Origin: Neorhizobium sp.
Lineage (GTDB): Bacteria > Pseudomonadota > Alphaproteobacteria > Rhizobiales > Rhizobiaceae
DNA: 64,000 bases
Assembly: GCA_028283725.1 (NCBI GenBank)
Contig: JAPWKC010000002.1
Coordinates: forward strand, 255,501 to 319,500
Direction of reading: 5' to 3'
Numbering within the stretch: the first letter of the stretch is position 1; the number at the start of each line of letters is the position of its first letter. This document shows, in pieces, positions 9,110 through 17,603 of this stretch. The notes beneath the pieces were generated by a model, which was given only the letters and a program-made list of their open reading frames with translations, was not told the DNA's origin and did no database searches. Made by a program: the position numbers and the translations under genes.

Positions 9110-10858
9110 ATGATGATACCGCATATTCCTGAGGACGCTCCCTTCAACAGCGACCAGCGCGCCTGGCTCGCCGGCTTCATGGCCGGTCTCAACTCGCGCC
9201 TGATCGCCGGTGACCACGTCGCGACCACACCTGCGGCCGGTGCGGCGCAGCCGATCCATATTCTCTACGGTACCCAGACCGGCAATGCCGAACTGGTGGC
9301 GATGGATGCGGCTGAGGCGGCGAAGGCGCTTGGCATGGCTCCACAGGTGCGCGGCCTCGACGATATCGACATGGCGGCTCTCGCCGAGATGCGCCATCTG
9401 GTGATCGTCACCTCCACCTATGGCGAGGGCGAGATGCCCGATAACGCCCAGCTTTTCTGGGAGGCGCTTTCTGCCGATACGGCGCCGCGTCTCGAAAGCC
9501 TGAAATTCGCCGTGCTGGCGCTCGGCGATACCGGCTATGATGGCTTTTGCCAGGCGGGCAAGCTGATCGATACGCGGCTGGAACAGCTTGGAGCAACTCG
9601 CATGGCCGCCCGGCTCGACTGCGACGTCGATTACGAGGATGCCGCTGCACACTGGCTCGGCGACACCCTGCCGCTTGCCGCAGACGCGCCGGCGATCGCG
9701 ACGGCAACCGACAGTCCACCAAAATCCGCCGCGTCGCGCAAGACCTCCGGCTGGAGCCGCAAGAACCCTTACGCGTCGACGCTTGCCGTCAATCGCCGCC
9801 TGTCCGGCGCCGCATCGACGAAAGAAATCCGCCATTTCGAATTCGATCTCGGCGATAGTGGCCTCGCCTATGAGGCGGGCGATGCGCTCGGTGTCATGCC
9901 GGTCAACGATCCTGTTCTCGTCGATCTCATCATCCAGGCGCTGGGTGCATCGGCCGAAACGGAGATCAATGGCTCACCGCTTGCCGCCCTTCTCTCGACC
10001 CGATACGAGATCTCGACACCTTCGCGGGACCTGATTGCCGAAGTCGAGCGCCGTGCGGCTCACGAGGAACTGAGCCATGTCCTTCGCAATGGAGACAGGG
10101 AAGCCCTCGACGGCTTCCTGTGGAGCAGGGACGCTCTCGATCTCCTCTCGCTCCTGCCGCAAAGGGCCTTGAACCCGACCGAGTTTGTCGGCCTGTTGAA
10201 GCCGTTGCAGCACCGCGCCTATTCGATTTCCTCGAGCCCGAAGGAGGCGAACGGTCATGTGCATCTGACCGTTGCCAGCGTCCGCTATCATGCGGGTGGG
10301 CGCAACCGCGGCGGCGTCTGCTCGACCTATATGGCAGACCGCGTGGCAGAAGGTATGAGCGCCGGCATTTTCGTCTCGCAGAACAAGGCCTTTCGCGTGC
10401 CGGGCAATGACGATGCGCCCATGATCATGGTCGGTCCCGGCACAGGCATCGCACCCTTTCGCGCTTTTCTGCAGGAGCGACGCGCACGGGGCGCCACAGG
10501 CCGCAACTGGCTGTTTTTCGGCGACCAGCGCCGCGAGACGGATTTCATCTATGAGCAAGAGCTATCGGTGATGAGCCGTGACGGCCTGCTCACCCGTCTC
10601 GATCTCGCCTTCTCACGCGATCAGCAGGCCAAGATCTATGTTCAGACCCGGATGAAGGAAAACGGCAAGGCATTGTTTTCCTGGCTTGAGGACGGCGCAT
10701 CCTTTTATGTCTGCGGCGATGCAAGCCGCATGGCGCGCGATGTCGACATGGCGCTCAGCGACATCATCGCAGACCATGGCGGGTTCACCCCGGAAAAAGC
10801 TGCGGATTATCTCGCCAATCTGAAGCGTGAAAAGCGCTATCTCCGCGACGTCTACTGA
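9110..10858 (+). CDS. NADPH-dependent diflavin reductase, CysJ-like (sulfite reductase flavoprotein family)
   Basis: A 582-residue protein. It has an N-terminal flavodoxin domain (ILYGTQTGNAELVA, about residues 51-64), an FAD-binding domain with RAYSISS at 369-375, and an NADPH-binding domain starting at GPGTGIAPFRAF (442-453). The C-terminus KRYLRDVY closely resembles that of CysJ. Such proteins pass electrons from NADPH through FAD to FMN and on to a partner haem or Fe-S enzyme. No sulfite reductase haemoprotein is nearby; the gene starts 25 bp after the glutamate-synthase-like gene and ends at a terminator hairpin, so the natural inference is that it reduces that protein. ATG 9110 and ATG 9113 are both possible starts. 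Confidence 0.87.
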   Translation: MMIPHIPEDAPFNSDQRAWLAGFMAGLNSRLIAGDHVATTPAAGAAQPIHILYGTQTGNAELVAMDAAEAAKALGMAPQVRGLDDIDMAALAEMRHLVIVTSTYGEGEMPDNAQLFWEALSADTAPRLESLKFAVLALGDTGYDGFCQAGKLIDTRLEQLGATRMAARLDCDVDYEDAAAHWLGDTLPLAADAPAIATATDSPPKSAASRKTSGWSRKNPYASTLAVNRRLSGAASTKEIRHFEFDLGDSGLAYEAGDALGVMPVNDPVLVDLIIQALGASAETEINGSPLAALLSTRYEISTPSRDLIAEVERRAAHEELSHVLRNGDREALDGFLWSRDALDLLSLLPQRALNPTEFVGLLKPLQHRAYSISSSPKEANGHVHLTVASVRYHAGGRNRGGVCSTYMADRVAEGMSAGIFVSQNKAFRVPGNDDAPMIMVGPGTGIAPFRAFLQERRARGATGRNWLFFGDQRRETDFIYEQELSVMSRDGLLTRLDLAFSRDQQAKIYVQTRMKENGKALFSWLEDGASFYVCGDASRMARDVDMALSDIIADHGGFTPEKAADYLANLKREKRYLRDVY

Positions 10859-10865
10859 CGCCATC

Positions 10866-10900
10866 GCAAGCCGGCCGGCAATGGCCGGCTTGCTGATTTT
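10866..10900 (+). terminator. Intrinsic terminator after the diflavin reductase gene
   Basis: Perfect 11-bp stem (GCAAGCCGGCC at 10866-10876, complement at 10883-10893), 6-nt loop, followed by TGATTTT. It lies seven bases after the stop and marks the end of the glutamate-synthase-like/diflavin operon. The 169-bp gap to the next gene holds nothing else clear. Confidence 0.75.
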
Positions 10901-11027
10901 CGTGATGCATTGGTAAAGGCCCCGGCAGGCCTTCCCGGTTCGGCTCTGTCATGAACCTCATCCTCGGGACGGTAGGACCTGCACAATTTCGCCTTGACCT
11001 CGCCAACCCCTGCATCATGGTAGCGCC

Positions 11028-12755
11028 ATGACGATATTCGCACAGAGTTTCACCCGCAGCCTCGACCGGCTGATCGACGAGGCAGTGCCCGGACGGCCAT
11101 TCGAAGCCTGGACCTTCGATGACCTTGAGAGCAGACGGGCGGCGGAAACAGTGTTGCGGGCAAAGGGCGTCCATGCCCGTATCCGCAGCGCCTACAAGCC
11201 GCTTGTCTTCGCCTTCATCGAGGAAATCGATCTTGCTGGCGTCGATGCCATCACCATCGGTTTTCCCAGGCACGCCGATGCACCCGCCAGTCGCTTCCGC
11301 CTGGAAGCCTATCCGCTTGCAGCCCTTGTCGGCGATATCGACATCCGGTTTACGGAGCGCGAGGACAAGACGCTCTTCTACGACGTGGCGTTGACGCGGC
11401 GCGGAGCCGTCGAAACCATCAGGGTCTTTGCCCCCAATCGCCTGCATGTCGACAGCATCGGCGAGACCAATCTGTCGCCGACCGGTTGGATCCGGTATGG
11501 AGATGAGGAGACAGGCACGCGGTTTGAGACCGAATATGAGGCGCTTTTCGAAGCGGCCATGAGCGCCGTGACGGGCCACGATTGGGGCGATCGCGAACCC
11601 TATTTCGAGGAACTGAACATCCGCGTCGATTATCCCGCTGAAGATATCCGACTGCCCTTTGGAGACGAGGCGATCAGCCTGCGCGAAGCGCTGCATGAGG
11701 ACCTCTATTTCTCGCTTTTGGAATTTTTCCAGAAGAAGTCTGGCCGGCCGCTTGGCGATCGTGGGTTGAAGCCCGGCCAGATCGTGCCGGAAATTGTCGA
11801 AAGCGCCGGTTCGGTCTCGCTTCGTATCGAGACGAGACCGCTGACGACGGGCTTTACGGATAGCGGCGGGCAGGCCGTCGAGACCGCAGGCGCACCGCTC
11901 GCCGCCGACCAGATCTCGACGCTTCTGGCCGGGATCGGCGGCCAGGCATTCGATGCTGCGTCCCGCTCCGGGCGGCACGTCGAAGCCCGCTATGTCAGCG
12001 GCACGGATGCGGCGGTGATGATCAGCGCGGGGCAGCATGCCAACGAGACCACCGGCATCGTCGGTGCCCTGAGGGCAGCGCGCCTGTTGAGGACGCGCGC
12101 CAATGCCCATTTCACCATCTCGCCGCTGGAAAATCCGGATGGTTACGCACTGCATCAGAGGCTGCGTGTGGACAATCCGCGTCACATGCATCATGCGGCC
12201 CGCTACACCGCGCTTGGCGACGATCTCGAATACCGGACGCAGGAGAATGGCGGTGGCGGCCTGTATGAGAAGGAGATCCGCCTGCAGGCACAGGCACTGA
12301 GCGGCGCCGATCTGCATATAAACCTGCACGGCTACCCGTCGCATGAGTGGACACGACCGCTATCCGGCTATGTACCGCGCAATTTTGCCATGTGGACACT
12401 GCCGAAAGGCTTTTTCCTGATCATGCGCCATCGGACAGGCTGGGAGGAGAAGGCCATGACCTTGCTCGACCATGTCACCCGTCATCTTTCGGCAATCCCC
12501 GGCCTGATCGCCACGAACAACAGGCAGATCGGGCTTTACGAGATCCATGCGGGAAAGACCGGCTTCGAGATGATCAACGGCTTCCCCTGCCTTTCATCCG
12601 CCGATGACCGGCATGCCGTTCCGATGACCCTCATCGCCGAGTATCCGGACGAAACCATCTATGGCGGCGGCTTCATCACCGGGCATACTGCACAAATGGA
12701 AACGGTTCTCGCCGCCTATGACGCCTGGCAGATCGTGAATGGCCCGACGAGCTGA
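11028..12755 (+). CDS. M14 family zinc carboxypeptidase-like protein
   Basis: A 575-residue protein with no signal peptide, so probably cytoplasmic. The first 300 or so residues form an unrecognised domain. The C-terminal part has the M14 zinc pattern: His337-x-x-Glu340 in GQHANETTG, a candidate third ligand His434 in HINLHGYPSHEW, and a late acidic segment AEYPDETIYGGG that may hold the catalytic Glu. M14 enzymes remove C-terminal residues or cleave gamma-glutamyl or amide bonds in peptides and cell-wall fragments. The next gene is of the gamma-glutamyltransferase family and the preceding operon is glutamate-synthase-like, so a glutamyl-peptide substrate is plausible but unproven. Confidence 0.8.
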   Translation: MTIFAQSFTRSLDRLIDEAVPGRPFEAWTFDDLESRRAAETVLRAKGVHARIRSAYKPLVFAFIEEIDLAGVDAITIGFPRHADAPASRFRLEAYPLAALVGDIDIRFTEREDKTLFYDVALTRRGAVETIRVFAPNRLHVDSIGETNLSPTGWIRYGDEETGTRFETEYEALFEAAMSAVTGHDWGDREPYFEELNIRVDYPAEDIRLPFGDEAISLREALHEDLYFSLLEFFQKKSGRPLGDRGLKPGQIVPEIVESAGSVSLRIETRPLTTGFTDSGGQAVETAGAPLAADQISTLLAGIGGQAFDAASRSGRHVEARYVSGTDAAVMISAGQHANETTGIVGALRAARLLRTRANAHFTISPLENPDGYALHQRLRVDNPRHMHHAARYTALGDDLEYRTQENGGGGLYEKEIRLQAQALSGADLHINLHGYPSHEWTRPLSGYVPRNFAMWTLPKGFFLIMRHRTGWEEKAMTLLDHVTRHLSAIPGLIATNNRQIGLYEIHAGKTGFEMINGFPCLSSADDRHAVPMTLIAEYPDETIYGGGFITGHTAQMETVLAAYDAWQIVNGPTS

Positions 12756-12964
12756 CACGCTGGGTGCCCATGATCGACCGCAGCCACAAGGCGGATCTCC
12801 GCAGTCACTGCGCCGCGTTCGATGAGGCGGCGATCTCTTTCGGTGCCGGGATGTTTGCAGCAGGCGAGATCGATCGTTGCAGCACGCTAAAAGAGACTTC
12901 ATAGTCTCCCGATCCAGTCCTCCCGCCTTTTCCCCTTGCCATCATATGCCTCAAGGATAACAAG

Positions 12965-14545
12965 ATGCTCGTCTCGGCCCTTAATCACGGTGGCGTTTTC
13001 ACCGCGCCGCATCGCGAAGCCGCCTATATCGGCCGCAAGATGCTGGATCAGGGGGCGTCCGCGATGGAAGCGATGGTTGCAGCCGCAGCGATGATCGCGG
13101 TCGTCTATCCGCATATGAACGGCATCGGCGGCGACGGTTTCTGGCTGATCCACCGACCGGGCGAGGATCTTCTCGGCATTTCGGCCTGCGGCCAGGCCGC
13201 GGGGCTTGCGACGCCCGAATGGTATGCCGCGCGGGGGCATAGGCAGTCGCTGCCGACCCGCGGCGGGGCTGCGGCACTGACGGTGCCGGGCACGATCGGC
13301 GGATGGGATCTGGCGCTCGGCACAGTCACTCGGCCCGACAGGCTATCCGTGGCCGAACTCCTGCAACCGGCCGCCGACAAGGCACGCGCCGGCATTGCCG
13401 TGACCGGCAACCAGTCGGTCTGCACCGCCGAAAAGCTTGCCGAACTCAAAGACGTTCCGGGTTTTGCCGAGACGTTCCTGATCGACGGCGCAGTGCCCGC
13501 GACAGGCAGTCGCTTGAAACAGGTAAGGCTTGCCGAAACGCTCGAAACACTTGGGCGCGATGGGCTGGCGAGCTTTTATGATGGCCGGCTGGCGCAGGAT
13601 AACGCGGCATTCCTTGAAGAGAACGGCAGCCCGCTCAATCTCTCAGACTTCAAGGCCTACCAAGCCGAAACGGTCCGGCCGCTGACTGTCGCGACGGGCG
13701 GCGATACGCTTTTCAACATGATAGCGCCGACGCAAGGGGTGTCGTCGCTGATGATCCTCGCATTGTTCGACCGGCTGGGCATCACCACGGGCGAGAGCGT
13801 CGAGCATGTCCATGCCATCGTCGAGGCGACCAAGCAGGCGTTCATCAGGCGCAACCGCGAGCTCGGCGATCCGCGCACGATGCCTGTGCCGGCGCAGGAT
13901 TGGCTGGACGGCGACGCACTCGATACGCTCGCCGCCAAGATCGACATGGCGCGCGCCCTACCCTGGCCGCACGTGCCGGCAGACGGAGATACGATCTGGA
14001 TGGGGGCAGCAGACCGCTACGGCAATGTCGTCAGCTTCATCCAGAGCGTCTACTGGGAATTCGGCTCGGGCCTCACCTGCCCGCAGACCGGCGTGTTCTT
14101 CCAGAACCGCGGAGCAGGCTTTTCGCTGCAACCCGGCCCCAACCAGTTGCAGCCGGGAAAACGTCCGTTCCACACGCTGAACCCGGCCATGGCCTATCTC
14201 GCGGATGGCCGCATCATGGCCTATGGTACGATGGGAGGCGAAGGCCAGCCACAGACGCAGGCCGCCATATTCACCCGATATGCCCGTTTCGGCACGCCGT
14301 TGCAGCAGGCGATCACCGCGCCGAGATGGCTCCTGGGCCGCACATGGGGCGCATCGAGCACGAACCTCAAGCTCGAAAACCGCTTCGATCCGCAATTGAT
14401 TTCGCAGCTCAGGGATAGAGGCCACGACATCGAGCAAATTCCCGGTTTCTCCGATCTCTGCGGCCATGCCGGCGCAGTCGTTCTGCATCCCGATGGATTG
14501 TGCGAGGGAGCGAGCGACCCGCGCTCGGATGGGATGGCCATCTAG
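12965..14545 (+). CDS. Gamma-glutamyltransferase family protein
   Basis: A 526-residue Ntn-hydrolase. The N-terminal half matches the family (GRKMLDQGASAMEAMVAAA, IGGDGFW, PTRGGAAALTVPGTIGGW). The autocleavage site and nucleophile is probably Thr343 in GDTIWMGAADRYGNVVSFIQS, followed by the usual small-subunit region (NPAMAYLADGRIMAYGTMGG). No signal peptide is seen, unlike periplasmic GGT, so it should act in the cytoplasm. The family hydrolyses or transfers gamma-glutamyl groups from glutathione and similar amides; some members act on other amides, so the substrate is open. AAGGAT precedes the ATG. It lies 209 bp downstream of the M14 gene in the same direction. Confidence 0.87.
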   Translation: MLVSALNHGGVFTAPHREAAYIGRKMLDQGASAMEAMVAAAAMIAVVYPHMNGIGGDGFWLIHRPGEDLLGISACGQAAGLATPEWYAARGHRQSLPTRGGAAALTVPGTIGGWDLALGTVTRPDRLSVAELLQPAADKARAGIAVTGNQSVCTAEKLAELKDVPGFAETFLIDGAVPATGSRLKQVRLAETLETLGRDGLASFYDGRLAQDNAAFLEENGSPLNLSDFKAYQAETVRPLTVATGGDTLFNMIAPTQGVSSLMILALFDRLGITTGESVEHVHAIVEATKQAFIRRNRELGDPRTMPVPAQDWLDGDALDTLAAKIDMARALPWPHVPADGDTIWMGAADRYGNVVSFIQSVYWEFGSGLTCPQTGVFFQNRGAGFSLQPGPNQLQPGKRPFHTLNPAMAYLADGRIMAYGTMGGEGQPQTQAAIFTRYARFGTPLQQAITAPRWLLGRTWGASSTNLKLENRFDPQLISQLRDRGHDIEQIPGFSDLCGHAGAVVLHPDGLCEGASDPRSDGMAI

Positions 14546-14857
14546 AACAGTTGCAGTAAAAGCGGGGACCGTTTTTGCTCCCGCAAATGCGGGGGAACAA
14601 AGAGATTGAGCATCTTCGCGGTTCGCCGAAAGGCCGCAATGCTCTGTGACTTTTCCCCTTCGCTCCCAATTCCACAGGATATGCACGTCAGCATCCCGAC
14701 GACCGAGGCCTCATCACCACGTGGCGCTGCATCCAGTCTGTCGATGGGTGTTACGCTCGGCTGACACGATGCGAACCGTGATCTCAGGGGAGCGTGGGCG
14801 CGCAAGATATCGGCGCCCCGCCGATCGAGGGGCATCCGTCCGGCCGTTGTTCGCCCC
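14546..14857. other. 312-bp convergent intergenic region without a recognisable gene
   Basis: The region lies between the ends of the GGT-family gene (plus) and the kinase gene (minus). I see only two small hairpins: CCCGC-N4-GCGGG at 14580-14593 and ATCGGCG-N3-CGCCGAT at 14809-14825. Neither has a clear T-run; they may be weak terminators for the two converging transcripts. Confidence 0.5.
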
Positions 14858-15742
14858 TCAGCCCCGTGGCGTGCTCACCAGAATGGCCGCAGCCTCGTTG
14901 GCTTTTGACAGGGCCGTTGCCATCGGCGCATTCTGAATAAGCTGGGCAGCCAGTACGCCGATGAACTCGTCACCGGCACCATGCGTGCTGATAAGCTTGA
15001 TCTTGATCGCGGGGATGGCCGTTTCATTACCGCTGTCACGTTCCACGCAGGCGACGCCATCACCGCCGGCCGTCACCACGGCGACGGGATATGTCTTCGA
15101 TAGTGTTCTTGCGGCAGCAAGCGCGCTATCGAGCGAATTGACCTCCGCCACATCAGACAGCACCTCCGCCTCGACCGCGTTGACGACGACGATGTCGACC
15201 AGCGCTTCGAGTTCAAGGGACGGCTTTCGCGCCGGGGCAGCATTGAGGATGACGCGACCGCCTGCCCTCTTCATCGCAGACGCGGCGAGGACGTTGGCCG
15301 CATCCGGAACTTCATTCTGCAGGACGAGGATCGCGCCCGGCCGAAACAGATCCTTCGAGGCTTCGACATCCCGAGCGCCGAGCTGAAGATTGCTGCCGGA
15401 GACGATCACGGCACCGTAATCACCCTCCGCATCGAAGATGGCGACGCTCATGCCGGATCCGGCCCCCTCGATCGTGCGGACAAAGGCGCGATCCACACCG
15501 TTCCGGTCGAGATTGGCGAGAAGGGCTACGCCGAACTGGTCGTCTGCCACCGCACCGATCATGGCCGAGGCCACGCCATGCTTAGCTGCGGACACGGCCT
15601 GATTGCCGCCCTTGCCACCACAATCCGGATGCCAGGCCGTCCCGGTGACGGTTTCACCCTTCTTCGGCCGTCCCGGCCCATGGACGACGATATCGTAATG
15701 CAGGCTACCGAAGACGACGACGGCTGGATCTTGCGAAGTCAT
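14858..15742 (-). CDS. Ribokinase-like PfkB family sugar kinase
   Basis: A 294-residue kinase. It has the N-terminal sugar-binding motif GGKGGNQAVSAAKHG typical of ribokinases, a central NAAPARK segment (ribokinases have NPAP), and the C-terminal STHGAGDEFIG motif whose Asp is the catalytic base. The family consensus there begins with Asp (DTTGAGD); the Ser is a small deviation. It phosphorylates a sugar or nucleoside at the expense of ATP. It is the last gene of the sugar ABC operon and its start overlaps the RpiR stop by four bases, so it is translationally coupled. The substrate is probably the sugar imported by this operon. Confidence 0.88.
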   Translation of the reverse strand: MTSQDPAVVVFGSLHYDIVVHGPGRPKKGETVTGTAWHPDCGGKGGNQAVSAAKHGVASAMIGAVADDQFGVALLANLDRNGVDRAFVRTIEGAGSGMSVAIFDAEGDYGAVIVSGSNLQLGARDVEASKDLFRPGAILVLQNEVPDAANVLAASAMKRAGGRVILNAAPARKPSLELEALVDIVVVNAVEAEVLSDVAEVNSLDSALAAARTLSKTYPVAVVTAGGDGVACVERDSGNETAIPAIKIKLISTHGAGDEFIGVLAAQLIQNAPMATALSKANEAAAILVSTPRG

Positions 15743-16614
15743 AGAAACTTGTCTTTCCGTTTGGAGGCGACGGCCGTCATCGTCTTTTCGAGATTTCGCT
15801 CGGCTGCCTGATAATCGCGCTGGGCGACGGCGACGAAGAGAGCGTCGAGAATGTTGAGCTGGGCTATCCGGGCCGCCGCGTTCTCACCCATCAAGGGTGA
15901 GCCTTGCGCCGTCGAACAGAGAACCACGTCTGCCTGCTGCGCCAATGGCGAGCCGTTGTAATTGGTGATGGCGATCGTTCGAGCGCCATTTTTTCTGGCG
16001 AGCTGGATCGACTCGATGACCGCAACCGTGTTGCCCGAATGGGAAAAGCCGATGGCGACGTCATCGCCTCGCAAGAGAGATGCCGACATCAGCATCATAT
16101 GGGAATCGTCGAACACACTGGCCCGGACACCGACGCGCAGGAACTTGTGCGCCACATCCCGGGCGATCTGCGCCGATCCGCCAACGCCGTAGAAATCGCG
16201 CTGGCGTGCGGAATGCAGCATGTCTGCGGCCCTGTCGAAGGCGGCGACATCCAGAATGGACTGGGTTTCCTCGAGCGCCTGGATAGAGGTTCGAAAAACC
16301 TTCTGGATGATTTCCTGAGACGTGTCGTCGGGCGACAGTTCCTGGTGCATTTCGGCAGTCGGCAGCTGGTTATACTGGGCGAGTGCCGTTCGAAATTCGC
16401 GATAACCGCCAAATCCGAGCTTCTTGGTGATCTTCACCACCATCGCTTCCGAGACGCCTGCCTCGGTCGCGATCTCTTTCAGGGACGTATCGTCATCGAA
16501 TGTCCTCAGCGCGAAGACCGTCTCGACCACCCGGGCCTCCAGCGGCGTCAGGAGCGGCATGCGCATCCTGATCCGCGGTCCAACAGCCTTGAGATCCAGG
16601 TGGCCGGAGTTCAT
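15739..16614 (-). CDS. RpiR/MurR family regulator (HTH_6 + SIS)
   Basis: A 291-residue protein. An N-terminal helix-turn-helix of the RpiR type (SLKEIATEAGVSEAMVVKITKKLGFGGYREFR) is followed by a SIS domain (FYGVGGSAQIARDVAHKFLRVG, GFSHSGNTVAVIESIQLARKNGA) that binds phosphosugars. The start at 16614 is chosen for the AGGGGA site; a longer frame exists upstream but overlaps the permease gene. Lying between permease and kinase in the operon, it most likely controls this operon in response to the phosphorylated sugar. Confidence 0.88.
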   Translation of the reverse strand: MNSGHLDLKAVGPRIRMRMPLLTPLEARVVETVFALRTFDDDTSLKEIATEAGVSEAMVVKITKKLGFGGYREFRTALAQYNQLPTAEMHQELSPDDTSQEIIQKVFRTSIQALEETQSILDVAAFDRAADMLHSARQRDFYGVGGSAQIARDVAHKFLRVGVRASVFDDSHMMLMSASLLRGDDVAIGFSHSGNTVAVIESIQLARKNGARTIAITNYNGSPLAQQADVVLCSTAQGSPLMGENAAARIAQLNILDALFVAVAQRDYQAAERNLEKTMTAVASKRKDKFL

Positions 16615-16625
16615 GCATATTCCCC

Positions 16626-17603
16626 TTATCCGCGACCGCGAGTCAGGCGGTCGATCATCATTGCGACGAGGATAATAAGGCCGGTGGCGAGAAGTTGGTA
16701 GAAAGCCTGAACATTCATCAACGTCAAACCGTTGCGCATCGCGCCCAGGATGATGGCGCCAAGGATGGTACCGACGATCGAGCCCTTGCCACCCATCAGA
16801 GATGCCCCACCGATCGCAGCTGCGGCAATCGCATCGAGTTCCCACAGATTGCCGAGGATCGGCTCTGCGGCACCGAGACGACCGATCAGGATCAGCGATG
16901 CGAGAGCTGCAAGCAGGCCGGAAATGACATAGGCGGTGATCTTGGTGAGCGCGATCGGAACACCGGCGACATAGGACGCTTCTTCATTGCCGCCGACGGC
17001 CAGAAGATATTCGCCGATCGGCGTCTTCTTCAGGACGATCCAGGCGATGACGGCAACGACCGCAACGATGACCACGGAATTCGGGATGCCGGCCACCGAA
17101 CCGTTGAACAACGACCGGAACGATGCGGGCACACCGAGAACCGGATTACCTCCCGTATAGATGAGTGCAATGGCGCGGTAGGTCGACAATGTGCCAAGCG
17201 TCACGATGAAGGGTTGCAGGCCGACATAGGCGACGAGAACACCATTGACGAGACCGCAGACCATACCGATCCCGAGGCCTGCGGCAATCGCGAGCGGCAC
17301 CGGATAGCCGGCCACCAGCAACGCGGCCGTCAGAACCGCGGCAATCGCGGCCGTCGGCCCGACGGACAGGTCGATACCGCCGGAAATGATGACGAGCGTC
17401 ATGCCAAGCGCGATGCAGGCATTGATGCTCGACTGCTGAAGAATGTTGATCAGGTTACGCTCCGACAGGAAGCCCGGCACCAACATGGCAAAGACCGCCA
17501 TGATGATGATGAGACCGATCAGCGTGCCCGCATCGCGAAGCGAAAGGGACGCAAACAGCTTCTTCGACGGACGGGTGGGGGCGCTGGACGTGATATCAGA
17601 CAT
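16626..17603 (-). CDS. Sugar ABC transporter permease, RbsC family
   Basis: A 325-residue inner-membrane protein rich in hydrophobic helices. It has the family signature ALGMTLVIISGGIDLSVGP near residue 75 and a GGASLMGGKGSIVGTILGA segment near the C-terminus. It forms the membrane channel of a carbohydrate-uptake-2 (CUT2) ABC importer with the neighbouring ATPase and binding protein. The start 17603 follows a GGAG site and overlaps the ATPase stop by eight bases, showing tight coupling. Confidence 0.92.
   Translation of the reverse strand: MSDITSSAPTRPSKKLFASLSLRDAGTLIGLIIIMAVFAMLVPGFLSERNLINILQQSSINACIALGMTLVIISGGIDLSVGPTAAIAAVLTAALLVAGYPVPLAIAAGLGIGMVCGLVNGVLVAYVGLQPFIVTLGTLSTYRAIALIYTGGNPVLGVPASFRSLFNGSVAGIPNSVVIVAVVAVIAWIVLKKTPIGEYLLAVGGNEEASYVAGVPIALTKITAYVISGLLAALASLILIGRLGAAEPILGNLWELDAIAAAAIGGASLMGGKGSIVGTILGAIILGAMRNGLTLMNVQAFYQLLATGLIILVAMMIDRLTRGRG

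Noticed and set aside
12770-12904. Possible 44-residue open frame between the M14 and GGT-family genes
   Set aside because: It has an ATG but no ribosome site, no recognisable sequence and no sign of conservation that can be judged here.
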